The notes below the pieces were generated by a model, which saw nothing but the letters and a program-made list of their open reading frames with translations, did not search any database and was not told the origin of the DNA. Shown here one piece after another: positions 55,336 through 62,274 of a stretch of 64,000 nt of DNA. The DNA is taken from positions 17,259 through 81,258 of IMG/VR virus record IMGVR_UViG_3300028388_002189. One strand, given 5' to 3'. The stretch's first letter is position 1; every line of letters starts with the position of its first letter. The DNA comes from a virus. Position numbers and translations under genes: made by a program.

Positions 55336-55827
55336 TTACTTCTTCTTCCTATTCTTCATAATCTTCCGAGCCCTAACGTGAAGTTCTTTGTCCGCAGTCT
55401 TAGTGGTCTTTCCCCCTTGAACAAAAGACAACACCCTCGCCCTAGACCATGCCGCTTGAGAAGCACCAGGTCTTCTACCTGTAGCCCAAGCCCTAGCACC
55501 TCTTTCATGAACTTGTCTAAGGATACCTAAAGGATACCCTGTAGCCTTTGCGACAGCCTTTAAGTAAGCCTCTTTGCCTTTACCGTTCATGTTCTCTTGT
55601 ATCTTCTTCTTTAGACCACTCTTCTGTGCTTGACGTGTGTAACGCCCTGTCTTGGGTTTAGCTTTGTTGTCTCCCGCCATAGGTCCGTAGTTAGGCTTAC
55701 CTTCCCTAGACGCCTTGGCTCTACGTCGTATCTGCTTCTCTCTCTCTTCTTTGTCTTTCTTAGAGAGACCTGCGGTGTACTTCTTCGGGACTTTGGTCTT
55801 TTTAGTTTTAGAAGGACGTTTAGCCAT
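55336..55827 (-). CDS. DUF5824-like basic phage protein
   Basis: A 163-aa, Lys/Arg-rich protein. GYPLGILRQVHERGARAWATGRRPGASQAAWSRARVLSF and GGKTTKTADKEL form a pattern found in small phage and giant-virus proteins of unknown function (a DUF5824-type domain). It is the first gene of the long minus-strand structural operon, next to terminase, and directly follows the divergent promoter region. Confidence 0.7.
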   Translation of the reverse strand: MAKRPSKTKKTKVPKKYTAGLSKKDKEEREKQIRRRAKASREGKPNYGPMAGDNKAKPKTGRYTRQAQKSGLKKKIQENMNGKGKEAYLKAVAKATGYPLGILRQVHERGARAWATGRRPGASQAAWSRARVLSFVQGGKTTKTADKELHVRARKIMKNRKKK

Positions 55828-55910
55828 GATGTTTCCCTTGCACTTATATATAGAGTGATTCTTATATATATATACTATATAAGATCGAGACTAAAGAAAC
55901 GAGAGGGCAT
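55828..55910. promoter_or_regulatory. Divergent promoter region with AT-rich module C
   Basis: An 83-bp gap between genes that read away from each other. It holds alternating TA runs at 55846-55854 and 55864-55879; on the minus strand TATATATATAAGA, spacer, CTATATATAAG as in modules A and B. The plus-strand gene has GAGAGGG near its ATG. It should drive the head operon one way and the accessory genes the other. Confidence 0.5.
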
Positions 55911-56234
55911 ATGACAACTAAAGAAGCATTTCTCAGTGTAATGCATGACCACCCTATCTCAGACTTTTCAACAACTTTTTACCCAAACGGGGAACAAGAC
56001 TTGAGCAAAGAAACAGCAGATAACGATAAAGTAAACCACCCAAAACACTACAGACCAGGAACGTATGAGGCAATAAACGTCATAAACGCATGGGAACTAG
56101 GCTTTGCCCTAGGTAATGCACTCAAGTACATTTGTAGAGCAGGACGTAAAGATCCAAACACTCAAGTACAAGATCTTGAGAAAGCAATCTTCTACCTTAA
56201 GCATGAGATCAAAACCATCAAAGATCAAAAGTAG
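55911..56234 (+). CDS. DUF3310-family protein
   Basis: A 107-aa protein. NHPKHYRPGTYEAINVINAWELGFALGNALKYICRAG and LEKAIFYLKHEI match DUF3310, a small phage protein possibly linked to nucleotide metabolism (family role not settled). The N-terminal 40 residues are extra. A dispersed motif copy lies at 55963-55976, coding Asp-Phe-Ser-Thr-Thr-Phe. The gene ends overlapping the convergent gene by 10 bases. Confidence 0.85.
   Translation: MTTKEAFLSVMHDHPISDFSTTFYPNGEQDLSKETADNDKVNHPKHYRPGTYEAINVINAWELGFALGNALKYICRAGRKDPNTQVQDLEKAIFYLKHEIKTIKDQK
55963..55976 (-). repeat. Dispersed 14-bp motif, site 11
   Basis: ACTTTTCAACAACT on the plus strand, inside the N-terminal extension of the DUF3310 gene. 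See the dispersed-motif finding. Confidence 0.85.
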
Positions 56235-56560
56235 TCTTCGTAGATCCCGTATAAGTCATCTAACTGCTCCATAACCTCTTCAATGTGATCACCTACCACA
56301 TAAGGCGACCAATAACCGCCAAGGTCTAAACGAGCAAAGATATGATCACTGTCTACGCGCTTCACATTAGTCATAGGCAATAAGAAGTCTTCGTAAGCCT
56401 CTGCTGCTTCACTGATCAACTCAAGCTGTTCTTCATTGAGCTTTGCACCTGTCTTAGAAGGTAACTCTATACTCAAGTCTAGTTGCTTGTCTGTGAGTGC
56501 CATCTCACCACCTGCATGAGTGATAACCACACCTGCTGAATACTTCTTTTCAATCTTCAC
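56225..56560 (-). CDS. Hypothetical acidic protein
   Basis: A 111-aa acidic protein without a recognised domain. The start is a GTG at 56560 that overlaps the stop of the frameshifted upstream gene as GTGA, so it is probably translationally coupled. It is convergent with the DUF3310 gene. Confidence 0.6.
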   Translation of the reverse strand: MKIEKKYSAGVVITHAGGEMALTDKQLDLSIELPSKTGAKLNEEQLELISEAAEAYEDFLLPMTNVKRVDSDHIFARLDLGGYWSPYVVGDHIEEVMEQLDDLYGIYEDYF

Positions 56561-56713
56561 TTCTTGTATCCTTTTTTACCGTAACTTTTCTTACCTTTAC
56601 GGGACATCGATGCTCTTATCGCCGCGCCTTGCGCTTCTGCTTCTTTGCGCGTTTTATAGATCTTCCCACTCTTGCCCCAACGGTAACCACCTTTGACTTT
56701 GTACACAGGCATT
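56557..56713 (-). pseudogene. Short conserved phage protein interrupted by one extra base
   Basis: ATG at 56711-56713 overlaps the MazG stop as TAATG and begins MPVYK; in the next frame, after AAAA at 56698-56701, the text reads VKGGYRWGKSGKIYKT and continues to a stop overlapping the next gene. The joined 51-residue sequence (MPVYK plus VKGGYRWGKSGK) matches a small protein very common in phages. Reading straight, the ATG frame stops after about 19 codons. One A too many explains it: an assembly or sequencing error, a real mutation, or +1 slippage. Function of the family unknown. Confidence 0.65.
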
Positions 56714-57038
56714 ATCGGTTATCCCCACTTCCACCTAGAACGCCACGCTTTGCGCGACTCTCTAGCTTTTCTACGTTCTTGTTAGCTACAAAGTCCAAAG
56801 ACAAGTTCAGTTCAAAACTGAGGTTAGCTATGTACCAGAGGACATCCCCTAGTTCTTTACCAATCTCTTCTCGATCGCTCTCAGTAAACTTACCGCCCTT
56901 GTCGCGAATGATCTTCTTAACCTTGTCAGCAACTTCTCCCGCTTCACCTGTTAAACCAAGCGCACAGTAAGCAATGCCTTGCTCTACAGGGTACATCGCT
57001 GTTTCTCTTGCCTTATGTTGGTAATCATTAATATCCAT
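56712..57038 (-). CDS. MazG-like nucleotide pyrophosphohydrolase
   Basis: A 108-aa protein. LTGEAGEVADKVKKIIRDKGG (Glu32 and Glu35) followed by EIGKELGDVLWYIANLS (Glu62, Asp65) form the MazG metal-binding set. Such phage enzymes hydrolyse nucleoside triphosphates and may alter nucleotide pools or (p)ppGpp signalling. ATG at 57038 has AAGGTTTACC upstream. Good length for the family. Confidence 0.9.
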   Translation of the reverse strand: MDINDYQHKARETAMYPVEQGIAYCALGLTGEAGEVADKVKKIIRDKGGKFTESDREEIGKELGDVLWYIANLSFELNLSLDFVANKNVEKLESRAKRGVLGGSGDNR

Positions 57039-57285
57039 TTGGTAAACCTTGTTTCATCTTTAGTTCGATAATGTCGATGCTTAACTCATTGATCTGTCTC
57101 TCAAGATCTTTTGCATGAACCTCTTCAGATTCTTCAATAAGAATAGGCAATCGCTTAATTACATTACGCTTAGACGGCATGGCAAGCGGTAAACAAGATT
57201 CTTGCCGTATGTATGACTGATATAAACAAGCGGCAAAAATCCAAACGATAACGAGAGCGAACCCTCTCCAAGATCTACTTAGCAT
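57028..57285 (-). CDS. Small membrane protein with C-terminal coiled coil, spanin-like
   Basis: An 85-aa protein with an N-terminal hydrophobic segment (RGFALVIVWIFAACLYQSY) and a helical acidic tail (EEVHAKDLERQINELSIDIIELKMK). It overlaps the partner upstream. The pattern would suit an inner-membrane spanin or a lysis helper, but no lipoprotein partner follows, so it stays tentative. Confidence 0.5.
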   Translation of the reverse strand: MLSRSWRGFALVIVWIFAACLYQSYIRQESCLPLAMPSKRNVIKRLPILIEESEEVHAKDLERQINELSIDIIELKMKQGLPNGY

Positions 57286-57535
57286 TTTTAATATCCGTTA
57301 AGAGATCTTTCATAAAGTTTATGGTAGTTACCATGCTCTTAAGTGCTATTTGGTTCTCTTGAACACCCGCCAAGATCTTCTCTTGGCGAGTCTCTACTTT
57401 CTCTAGCCGAGCTTTATTTGAGTCAAGTTCACGCTTCAATAACGCAATATCGACTGACAAAGAGTTGATCCAGACCATAGACGGAATCAAACACACACTC
57501 AATACCTTAAAAACAAGATCTGTATTAACATTCAT
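57275..57535 (-). CDS. Small membrane protein with coiled coil
   Basis: An 86-aa protein with a hydrophobic segment (VFKVLSVCLIPSMVWINSL) and a coiled coil (KRELDSNKARLEKVETRQEK). This layout is seen in XhlA-type haemolysins and holin-associated proteins. Its ATG has GAGGTGGG upstream. First gene of a minus-strand unit starting at 57535. Confidence 0.5.
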   Translation of the reverse strand: MNVNTDLVFKVLSVCLIPSMVWINSLSVDIALLKRELDSNKARLEKVETRQEKILAGVQENQIALKSMVTTINFMKDLLTDIKNAK

Positions 57536-57681
57536 ATCCCACCTCGGTAACGGTCATATAGGGCTTTTAAGCATTATACACTATTACAACTCTCATACCA
57601 ACCTACTAAGTTTTGCTTGTAATATGTTTTGACCCATGATAGTGATGCATTATTCAACGTGTACGCACAAAGGAAACAAAA
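57536..57681. promoter_or_regulatory. Divergent intergenic region
   Basis: A 146-bp region with leaders on both sides. On the plus strand TTGACC lies upstream of a rather poor -10 region, followed by AAAGGAAAC before the ATG at 57682. No repeat or hairpin of note is seen. Confidence 0.35.
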
Positions 57682-57870
57682 ATGACGACACCACCAAAGT
57701 GGACAGTTAGGCTCATCACGCCTAACTACCTCCAAGCTAAGAACGAAGTAGACCATTGGATCGCACAAGGGTACTCAACACATTACTCTCAAGCTAAGAA
57801 ACAGGTCATGATCAAGAAGACGGGTCCTGGACAAACACTCTTCACCGTAAGGACAAGGGTCAAGTCATGA
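57682..57870 (+). CDS. Small hypothetical protein
   Basis: A 62-aa basic protein with no recognised family (WTVRLITPNYLQAKNEVDHWI). AAAGGAAAC precedes its ATG. It heads an operon with the next three genes: its stop overlaps the following start by four bases. Confidence 0.6.
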   Translation: MTTPPKWTVRLITPNYLQAKNEVDHWIAQGYSTHYSQAKKQVMIKKTGPGQTLFTVRTRVKS

Positions 57871-58088
57871 AAGAAACAATCAACATCAAGTACGACCCAA
57901 AGAAAAATGCGTATGAGTGGGTAATCCTCTTCAATCCCGACTCTGAAGAGAAAGAAACAATCGCAGAGTTCGATTGCTTTTACGAAGCCACTCGCTTCAT
58001 GAACGACGAAGGATATTCCATTGTGTATCTCGATGACGATCGAAAGAACAAAGGACAGTTTTGGGGAGTCCGTAAGTGGAAAGCATAA
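57867..58088 (+). CDS. Small hypothetical protein
   Basis: A 73-aa protein with aromatic and acidic residues (YEWVILFNPDSEEKETIAEF). No family recognised. It overlaps the RusA gene start by 13 bases, so it is translated in the same unit. Confidence 0.6.
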   Translation: MKETINIKYDPKKNAYEWVILFNPDSEEKETIAEFDCFYEATRFMNDEGYSIVYLDDDRKNKGQFWGVRKWKA

Positions 58089-58468
58089 CCATTACACTAC
58101 TCGGTACGCCTGTACCCAAAGGTAGACCAAGGTTTGGTAACGGTCGAGCTTACACACCTAAGCGCACCAAAGACTATGAGAACGCACTAAAAGCACTCAT
58201 CAAAGAACAAAACATCACAGGTCCCATCGAAGTATCAATCAATGCAGTCTTCCCTAGACCACAGAGACTAAAGCCTAAGAAGTACCCCGACGGTCTCATC
58301 CTACATACAAAAAGACCAGACCTTGACAACATCATCAAAGCCGTCTTAGACGCACTCAATAAGACCTTACAAGACGATGCTCAAGTTTGCACAATACACG
58401 CTTACAAATATTACGCAGAACGCAGCGGTGACGCTCGTACTGAAGTCACCATAAAGGAAGCACTATGA
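58076..58468 (+). CDS. RusA-like Holliday junction resolvase
   Basis: A 130-aa protein. GTPVPKGRPRFGNGRAYTP, LHTKRPDLDNIIKAVLDALN (Asp82, Asp84) and DDAQV (Asp100-101) are the RusA active-site set. RusA cuts four-way DNA junctions, here probably in recombination and before packaging. The start is a GTG at 58076 with GGGGAG upstream. Its stop overlaps the next start. Confidence 0.9.
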   Translation: MESITITLLGTPVPKGRPRFGNGRAYTPKRTKDYENALKALIKEQNITGPIEVSINAVFPRPQRLKPKKYPDGLILHTKRPDLDNIIKAVLDALNKTLQDDAQVCTIHAYKYYAERSGDARTEVTIKEAL

Positions 58469-58953
58469 ACATCACCAATATGTGTTGGGTTGTTATGCTC
58501 AACATCTTATCTCCCAACGCTTCAAAGTCATATCAACGCAAGATCGCACGATCCATCCCAAGTCGCATGGAAGTGTGTCGAGAAGTCGGCAAAGAAGCGA
58601 TTCGACAAAAGGTCAACCCTCGACTGGCAATCGCAGTCGCTTATGAAGAAACTCGTTTTGAAAACATTGACTCATTCAAAGGCGCAAAAGGACCTCTTGG
58701 GGTTATCCCTAAATACCACTGCCCCGCTAAAGGTAAGTGCAACTACACAAAAGCAGGTATACAGGCACTTAAGAAGTTCCTAGATCGAAACAACGGTAAA
58801 CTCTGCAAAAGCCTCGCTCAATACAATCGAGGACTCAACGGTAAATGCATACAGGGACGATCAGAATACTTATACGCACATAGAGTCATCGATATGTACA
58901 ACGAAGTGAAGTACTATAACCAAGAGAAGTGCTTCAGCACTCCAATAAAGTGA
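58465..58953 (+). CDS. Lytic transglycosylase-like peptidoglycan hydrolase
   Basis: A 162-aa protein with a hydrophobic N-terminus (MCWVVMLNILSPNAS), possibly an export signal. NPRLAIAVAYEETRF contains the catalytic Glu, AKGPLGVIPKYHC is a variant of the usual GLMQ box, and SLAQYNRGLNGKC is the third lysozyme-like motif. It cleaves the glycan strands of cell wall. Its role may be lysis or entry; it follows RusA with 4-base overlap. Confidence 0.75.
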   Translation: MNITNMCWVVMLNILSPNASKSYQRKIARSIPSRMEVCREVGKEAIRQKVNPRLAIAVAYEETRFENIDSFKGAKGPLGVIPKYHCPAKGKCNYTKAGIQALKKFLDRNNGKLCKSLAQYNRGLNGKCIQGRSEYLYAHRVIDMYNEVKYYNQEKCFSTPIK

Positions 58954-59078
58954 AGTAATATCAACCACTTACAAAAAAAGAATATTTTTCAAAGAAAGTT
59001 GTTGACGTGCGAAAGGTAGTAATGGTACCTCTTATACATCGCTAAGGCGAATCACTCACAACTCTAAGGAGAACACTC
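58954..59078 (+). promoter_or_regulatory. Promoter-like region before small-gene cluster
   Basis: A 125-bp gap. TTGACG is at 59002-59007; a TATACA is at 59033-59038, further than the usual 17 bases, and a GTAC palindrome lies between. A good ribosome site (CTAAGGAGAAC) precedes the ATG at 59079. Promoter role is likely from position; the -10 is uncertain. Confidence 0.4.
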
Positions 59079-59393
59079 ATGGCAACGCTCTTCAATCACT
59101 TCCAGTCAGCACTTCACTCTTTCACAAAAGAAGTTCACGACCGTGTGATCAACAACGCCAAGTGCGTCATCGAAGACTCTGGCGCGTCAAAGAACGCTTT
59201 CTACATCAAAGCATACCGCGCTGACATCGAAGTCAAAGTCGAATGCTTCATCTTCCTCGTCTCTGAGAGACGTGTCAGCGTCTCCTTTACCGTCAACTGC
59301 CCCTTCACAGGTCAACACAAACACGAATGGACCTGTCTACCTGTTGACCTAGATGCTGAAAAACTCGCCGCTTCCATCAACTGCTACCTCTAA
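59079..59393 (+). CDS. Small hypothetical protein
   Basis: A 104-aa protein with beta-rich middle (FYIKAYRADIEVKVECFIFLVSE) and no recognised family. First gene of a C-rich plus-strand cluster whose third codon positions are mostly C. Strong ribosome site. Confidence 0.6.
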   Translation: MATLFNHFQSALHSFTKEVHDRVINNAKCVIEDSGASKNAFYIKAYRADIEVKVECFIFLVSERRVSVSFTVNCPFTGQHKHEWTCLPVDLDAEKLAASINCYL

Positions 59394-59412
59394 TACCTCT
59401 AAGGACTTTATT

Positions 59413-59643
59413 GTGAACCCGCCCTTCTACGTCGCCATCACCCTCAAAGACGATCCCGTCTTCATGACATTGCCCTTCATCGACGCTGACACGCTCACAC
59501 AAGCACAAGACAAAGCACTCTATTGGTTCAACGTTTACAACCGAAAACCGTCACACATCACCGCCCAAGACTTTAAGTTCAATCAAGAAGTCTTCACAGA
59601 CGATAAAAGATACTGTTTCGTTATCCAACAATACCCCTTCTAA
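59413..59643 (+). CDS. Small hypothetical protein
   Basis: A 76-aa protein with no recognised family. The start is taken as GTG at 59413 with CTAAGGAC upstream; an ATG at 59353 would overlap the previous gene by 41 bases. Sequence is beta-like (FYVAITLKDDPVFMTLPFI). Confidence 0.5.
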   Translation: MNPPFYVAITLKDDPVFMTLPFIDADTLTQAQDKALYWFNVYNRKPSHITAQDFKFNQEVFTDDKRYCFVIQQYPF

Positions 59644-59654
59644 GGAATATACCT

Positions 59655-60050
59655 ATGTACTTCTCCATCAAAACACACGTCCAAGTCTCTTACGAAACCC
59701 TCGTAGACATCATGTCCGTCGCCTTCTTACAAGGTGCCTGTTCGTCATGGGCAACCATCTCGCCCTCTTCTACATACGCCGAAGCGTCAAACATCGACTG
59801 GTCAAACACAAACAAAAACGCCGTCGAAGACGCACTCGTTAACGTCTATCACCCCGAATGGGAAGTCGCCATCAATGACTTTCAAGGACGGTTCATCAAA
59901 GACGTTAACGTCACTGAAATCGTCTCCGCAATCCAAACCATCGCCCGCAAATATCCCGCTCACTTCCACATGATCAAGAACAATAACATCACCCCAGATA
60001 TCGCTGAAATGGTTCTACAATACACCATGTTCGGTGCCGTAAGATACTAA
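59655..60050 (+). CDS. Hypothetical protein
   Basis: A 131-aa protein with no recognised domain; helical C-terminal half (EIVSAIQTIARKYPAHFHMI). AAGGAAT precedes the ATG. Last gene of the plus-strand cluster, convergent with 60067-60393 across a short hairpin. Confidence 0.6.
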   Translation: MYFSIKTHVQVSYETLVDIMSVAFLQGACSSWATISPSSTYAEASNIDWSNTNKNAVEDALVNVYHPEWEVAINDFQGRFIKDVNVTEIVSAIQTIARKYPAHFHMIKNNNITPDIAEMVLQYTMFGAVRY

Positions 60051-60053
60051 CCA

Positions 60054-60074
60054 CGCTTTTCAACAACTAAAGCG
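60054..60074. terminator. Convergent-gene hairpin containing the dispersed motif
   Basis: CGCTTT pairs with AAAGCG around a 9-base loop TCAACAACT. It sits between two convergent genes and the end of the minus gene reaches into it. It may act as a short bidirectional terminator; no T-tract beyond it is seen. Confidence 0.35.
60055..60068 (-). repeat. Dispersed 14-bp motif, site 12 (one-base variant)
   Basis: GCTTTTCAACAACT on the plus strand, between convergent genes. See the dispersed-motif finding. Confidence 0.8.
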
Positions 60075-60393
60075 CGTTATACTCCCTCATATACTCTCGA
60101 CCATAGTCGGGATGACGCTCTCGCCATATCCGCATACGCGATAACTGTCGAGCTCGCATCTCAGCATCATGCAACGCACGCTCCTCAACCGACATCCCCA
60201 CAAGATTCGGCTTGCGATAACCACGCTGCGAAAATACCCCCCGACACCACACGTTCACCGTGTAATACCCATACGCTCGACCCGTTAACTCATTCACACA
60301 CCCTCGCACCGATAACTGGTCAACAATCTCTCTCACCGTTAAACCTCGACGCTTTAACACCACACTCAACGCCTCAACCTCAACACGGTTCAT
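60067..60393 (-). CDS. Putative HTH DNA-binding protein
   Basis: A 108-aa basic protein. RRGLTVREIVDQLSVRGCVN followed by YGYYTVNVWCRGV looks like a helix-turn-helix of the resolvase/recombinase-domain kind, and an Arg-rich tail follows (RARQLSRMRIWRERHP). Its ATG follows the endolysin stop directly (TAGATG). It could be a regulator for this accessory region; not proven. Confidence 0.55.
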   Translation of the reverse strand: MNRVEVEALSVVLKRRGLTVREIVDQLSVRGCVNELTGRAYGYYTVNVWCRGVFSQRGYRKPNLVGMSVEERALHDAEMRARQLSRMRIWRERHPDYGREYMREYNAL

Positions 60394-61272
60394 CTACCTC
60401 TCCCAACCATTAAACTCAATCACACGCTCCCAATCCACAATCCCCCACAAACTCTCCTTCAAACGACTCCTGGTCCTCACCCCATTCTGCGTGTTCCCCT
60501 CTATCGTCTGCACTCGATCTCCATCGTCCCACAACACAATCCCAATATGACCCCCACGAATCTTCGCCCCATCACCATCGTCTCCGTCTGAACCCGAACC
60601 ACTCCGAGGCATCACAAATAACTCACCAGGTAAACAATGACCTATCTCAGACTTACGCCTCAATCCACCCTCCACTCGATCTCCCCACTTCATCGTCTGG
60701 GTCACTCCGCCAAACCAATTCTCAAACGGAATCTCAGACCAACTCTCCGCCTCAAAATATTCCGCCATCCAACTCGATACCGAAATCGCACACCACGGCG
60801 GAAAAAACTTCATGTTCCCAATACCCCAATGACGCTTGTACTCACTAAACTCTATACTCTCCACCCCCGTAATCCGCGTGCCCTGCACCAAATGACTTAT
60901 CTCCTTGCCCTTGTTACGACCCCAAGGATTCTCCTCCTTACCCAAATCCCTAATCGCTACTTTGCACAAACCAATCCCGTCCTCACTCGCTCCCTCCACC
61001 GCCTCCAAACGCTCCCCTAACAAAATCGGCGTACGGCGCTTCACAAATACACCACCCTTGTTCAATCCCTTAGATTGCATCAAACAACCCCACGTCTGGT
61101 CTCCACATATACCGTCCACCTTCAAGTTCCACGCAAACTGAAAGTCCCGCAATACACGCTCCGTTATACGACCAAATATCCCGTCCTGCCCCAAATAATG
61201 ACCATGGCAGTTCAATCGCTCCTGCAATAACGCCACAAACGTTCCCTTGTCTCCTCGTCTCACTACAATCAT
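60394..61272 (-). CDS. Endolysin: peptidoglycan-binding domain plus CHAP-like peptidase
   Basis: A 292-aa protein. Residues 1-69 form a peptidoglycan-binding type 1 domain (VALLQERLNC, DGIFGRITERVLRDFQ, VDGICGDQTW). The C-terminal part has PPWCAISVSSWMAEYF (Cys161), GGHIGIVLW (His242) and TIEGNTQNG (Asn260), the triad layout of CHAP/NlpC cysteine peptidases. It is probably the lysis enzyme. The start has AGAGGTGAGAG upstream. Confidence 0.82.
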   Translation of the reverse strand: MIVVRRGDKGTFVALLQERLNCHGHYLGQDGIFGRITERVLRDFQFAWNLKVDGICGDQTWGCLMQSKGLNKGGVFVKRRTPILLGERLEAVEGASEDGIGLCKVAIRDLGKEENPWGRNKGKEISHLVQGTRITGVESIEFSEYKRHWGIGNMKFFPPWCAISVSSWMAEYFEAESWSEIPFENWFGGVTQTMKWGDRVEGGLRRKSEIGHCLPGELFVMPRSGSGSDGDDGDGAKIRGGHIGIVLWDDGDRVQTIEGNTQNGVRTRSRLKESLWGIVDWERVIEFNGWER

Positions 61273-61809
61273 CTCTCACCTCTTTCTCTTTCATTCATAC
61301 ACACACAGTAAACACAACACACACTCAAAACTCAACCCCCCACACACACCCTTTTAGGGACATAATAAACACAAATCTTGCAAAAGTGTAAAGGTTGGTT
61401 GCGTGATCGGTGGGGTGCGCCCCTTTGGGGTACTTGAACCTACCCACCGCCGAGGCCGACGCCGAGCGCACGCGCGAATCTGAGCACGATTCGGGCCGCT
61501 AGTCCCTCGCTTCGGTCTCGGCGAACGATTGATTCGGTCTCATGACATACTGAACACACGTTCAGTATGTGGCTAGCTCAGCACCCCATGAGCAACGGCG
61601 CGTCAAGGGCGACCTCTACCCCTTGCCAGTACCCCCTCATTTTTTTTTCAGCCAAAAAACTCAATGATTCCAGATACTTAGGGGACAAACCGCTCGGAGT
61701 TCTCACTTTTTTTGAGATACCCCTTGACTTGTTGAACGTCATTTGAGAGTGTACATACATAAGGCGATCAACCGGTCGCCCTTAACCCTCAACTCTTAGG
61801 AGTAAACAC
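61273..61809. other. 537-bp non-coding region with GC-rich island, hairpins and skewed composition
   Basis: No convincing gene is seen. 61264-61355 on the plus strand contains one G, being almost wholly C, A and T. 61410-61530 is GC-rich (repeated CCGAGG/GCCGA-type blocks). A perfect hairpin lies at 61545-61570, a nine-T run at 61640-61648, and a TTGACT box with a weak TACATA at 61724-61757 before the first micro-ORF. It may hold an origin, packaging site, or divergent promoters. Confidence 0.6.
61545..61570. repeat. Perfect inverted repeat, 11-bp stem
   Basis: ACATACTGAAC, loop ACAC, GTTCAGTATGT. There is no T-tract after either side, so a terminator is less likely than an operator or a structured site. 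Confidence 0.6.
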
Positions 61810-61863
61810 ATGATCTTTCTAATCACTCTAACCGTCATCTCTATCTCGATCGTCTTCTTATGA
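61810..61863 (+). CDS. Micro-ORF a, 17-aa hydrophobic peptide
   Basis: MIFLITLTVISISIVFL, one hydrophobic segment. It has a good ribosome site (TTAGGAG), and its stop overlaps the next ATG (ATGA). Too short for homology; expression is likely from signals. Confidence 0.45.
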   Translation: MIFLITLTVISISIVFL

Positions 61864-61958
61864 TCGTCTTCACTATCAAGACTCTCATCCTCTTAATCAC
61901 TTATCACACATTAGGACTTAACGGCGTTATCATCGCAGTATACGCGCTATTCCTCTAA
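61860..61958 (+). CDS. Micro-ORF b, 32-aa membrane peptide
   Basis: A 32-aa hydrophobic peptide (MIVFTIKTLILLITYHTLG, then GVIIAVYALFL), starting within the stop of ORF a (ATGA). Possibly two short membrane segments. Function unknown. Confidence 0.45.
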   Translation: MIVFTIKTLILLITYHTLGLNGVIIAVYALFL

Positions 61959-61975
61959 ACCTCTTAGGAGACAAT

Positions 61976-62116
61976 ATGAAACTAACATACAGACAACACC
62001 GCAGACTACTAGAAACGCTTGAGCTTGCGCTAGGCTTCATCACGCTACTTTCAACCGTCGTCATCTTCTGCCTAACGGTGAAAGGGGCCTTATGGCTCTT
62101 AGGGGTAGCACCATGA
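61976..62116 (+). CDS. Micro-ORF c, 46-aa membrane peptide
   Basis: A 46-aa peptide: basic N-terminus (MKLTYRQHRRLLETLELAL) then a hydrophobic segment (FITLLSTVVIFCLTV). TTAGGAG precedes its ATG, and its stop overlaps the next ATG (ATGA). Confidence 0.5.
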   Translation: MKLTYRQHRRLLETLELALGFITLLSTVVIFCLTVKGALWLLGVAP

Positions 62117-62262
62117 CTAAGACACACCTTGTACTTGCTCTGTTCACCGCTTGTTTCCTCTTCTTTGTCTTCATATATCAGTGGGTCACCTTCGGACTAG
62201 AGACCGCTGAACTGTTCATCCTAAACGCCTTCATCTTGCTCTTTGTAGCACTCATGTACTAA
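62113..62262 (+). CDS. Micro-ORF d, 49-aa membrane peptide
   Basis: A 49-aa peptide with two hydrophobic segments (LVLALFTACFLFFVFIY and FILNAFILLFVALMY) and a short acidic link. ATG overlaps the stop of ORF c. Twelve bases separate it from the Gp88-like gene. A holin-like role is possible but not shown. Confidence 0.5.
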   Translation: MTKTHLVLALFTACFLFFVFIYQWVTFGLETAELFILNAFILLFVALMY

Positions 62263-62274
62263 GGAACACACACG

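Noticed and set aside
60637-61020. Plus-strand frames opposite the endolysin
   Set aside because: They have Pro/Arg/Thr/Leu-rich low-complexity products caused by the C-rich plus strand; the minus-strand endolysin has clear domains.
61400-61470. Possible tRNA suggested by a GGTTCAAG loop-like string on the minus strand
   Set aside because: The stem does not pair as a T-arm, and no acceptor or anticodon arms could be fitted.
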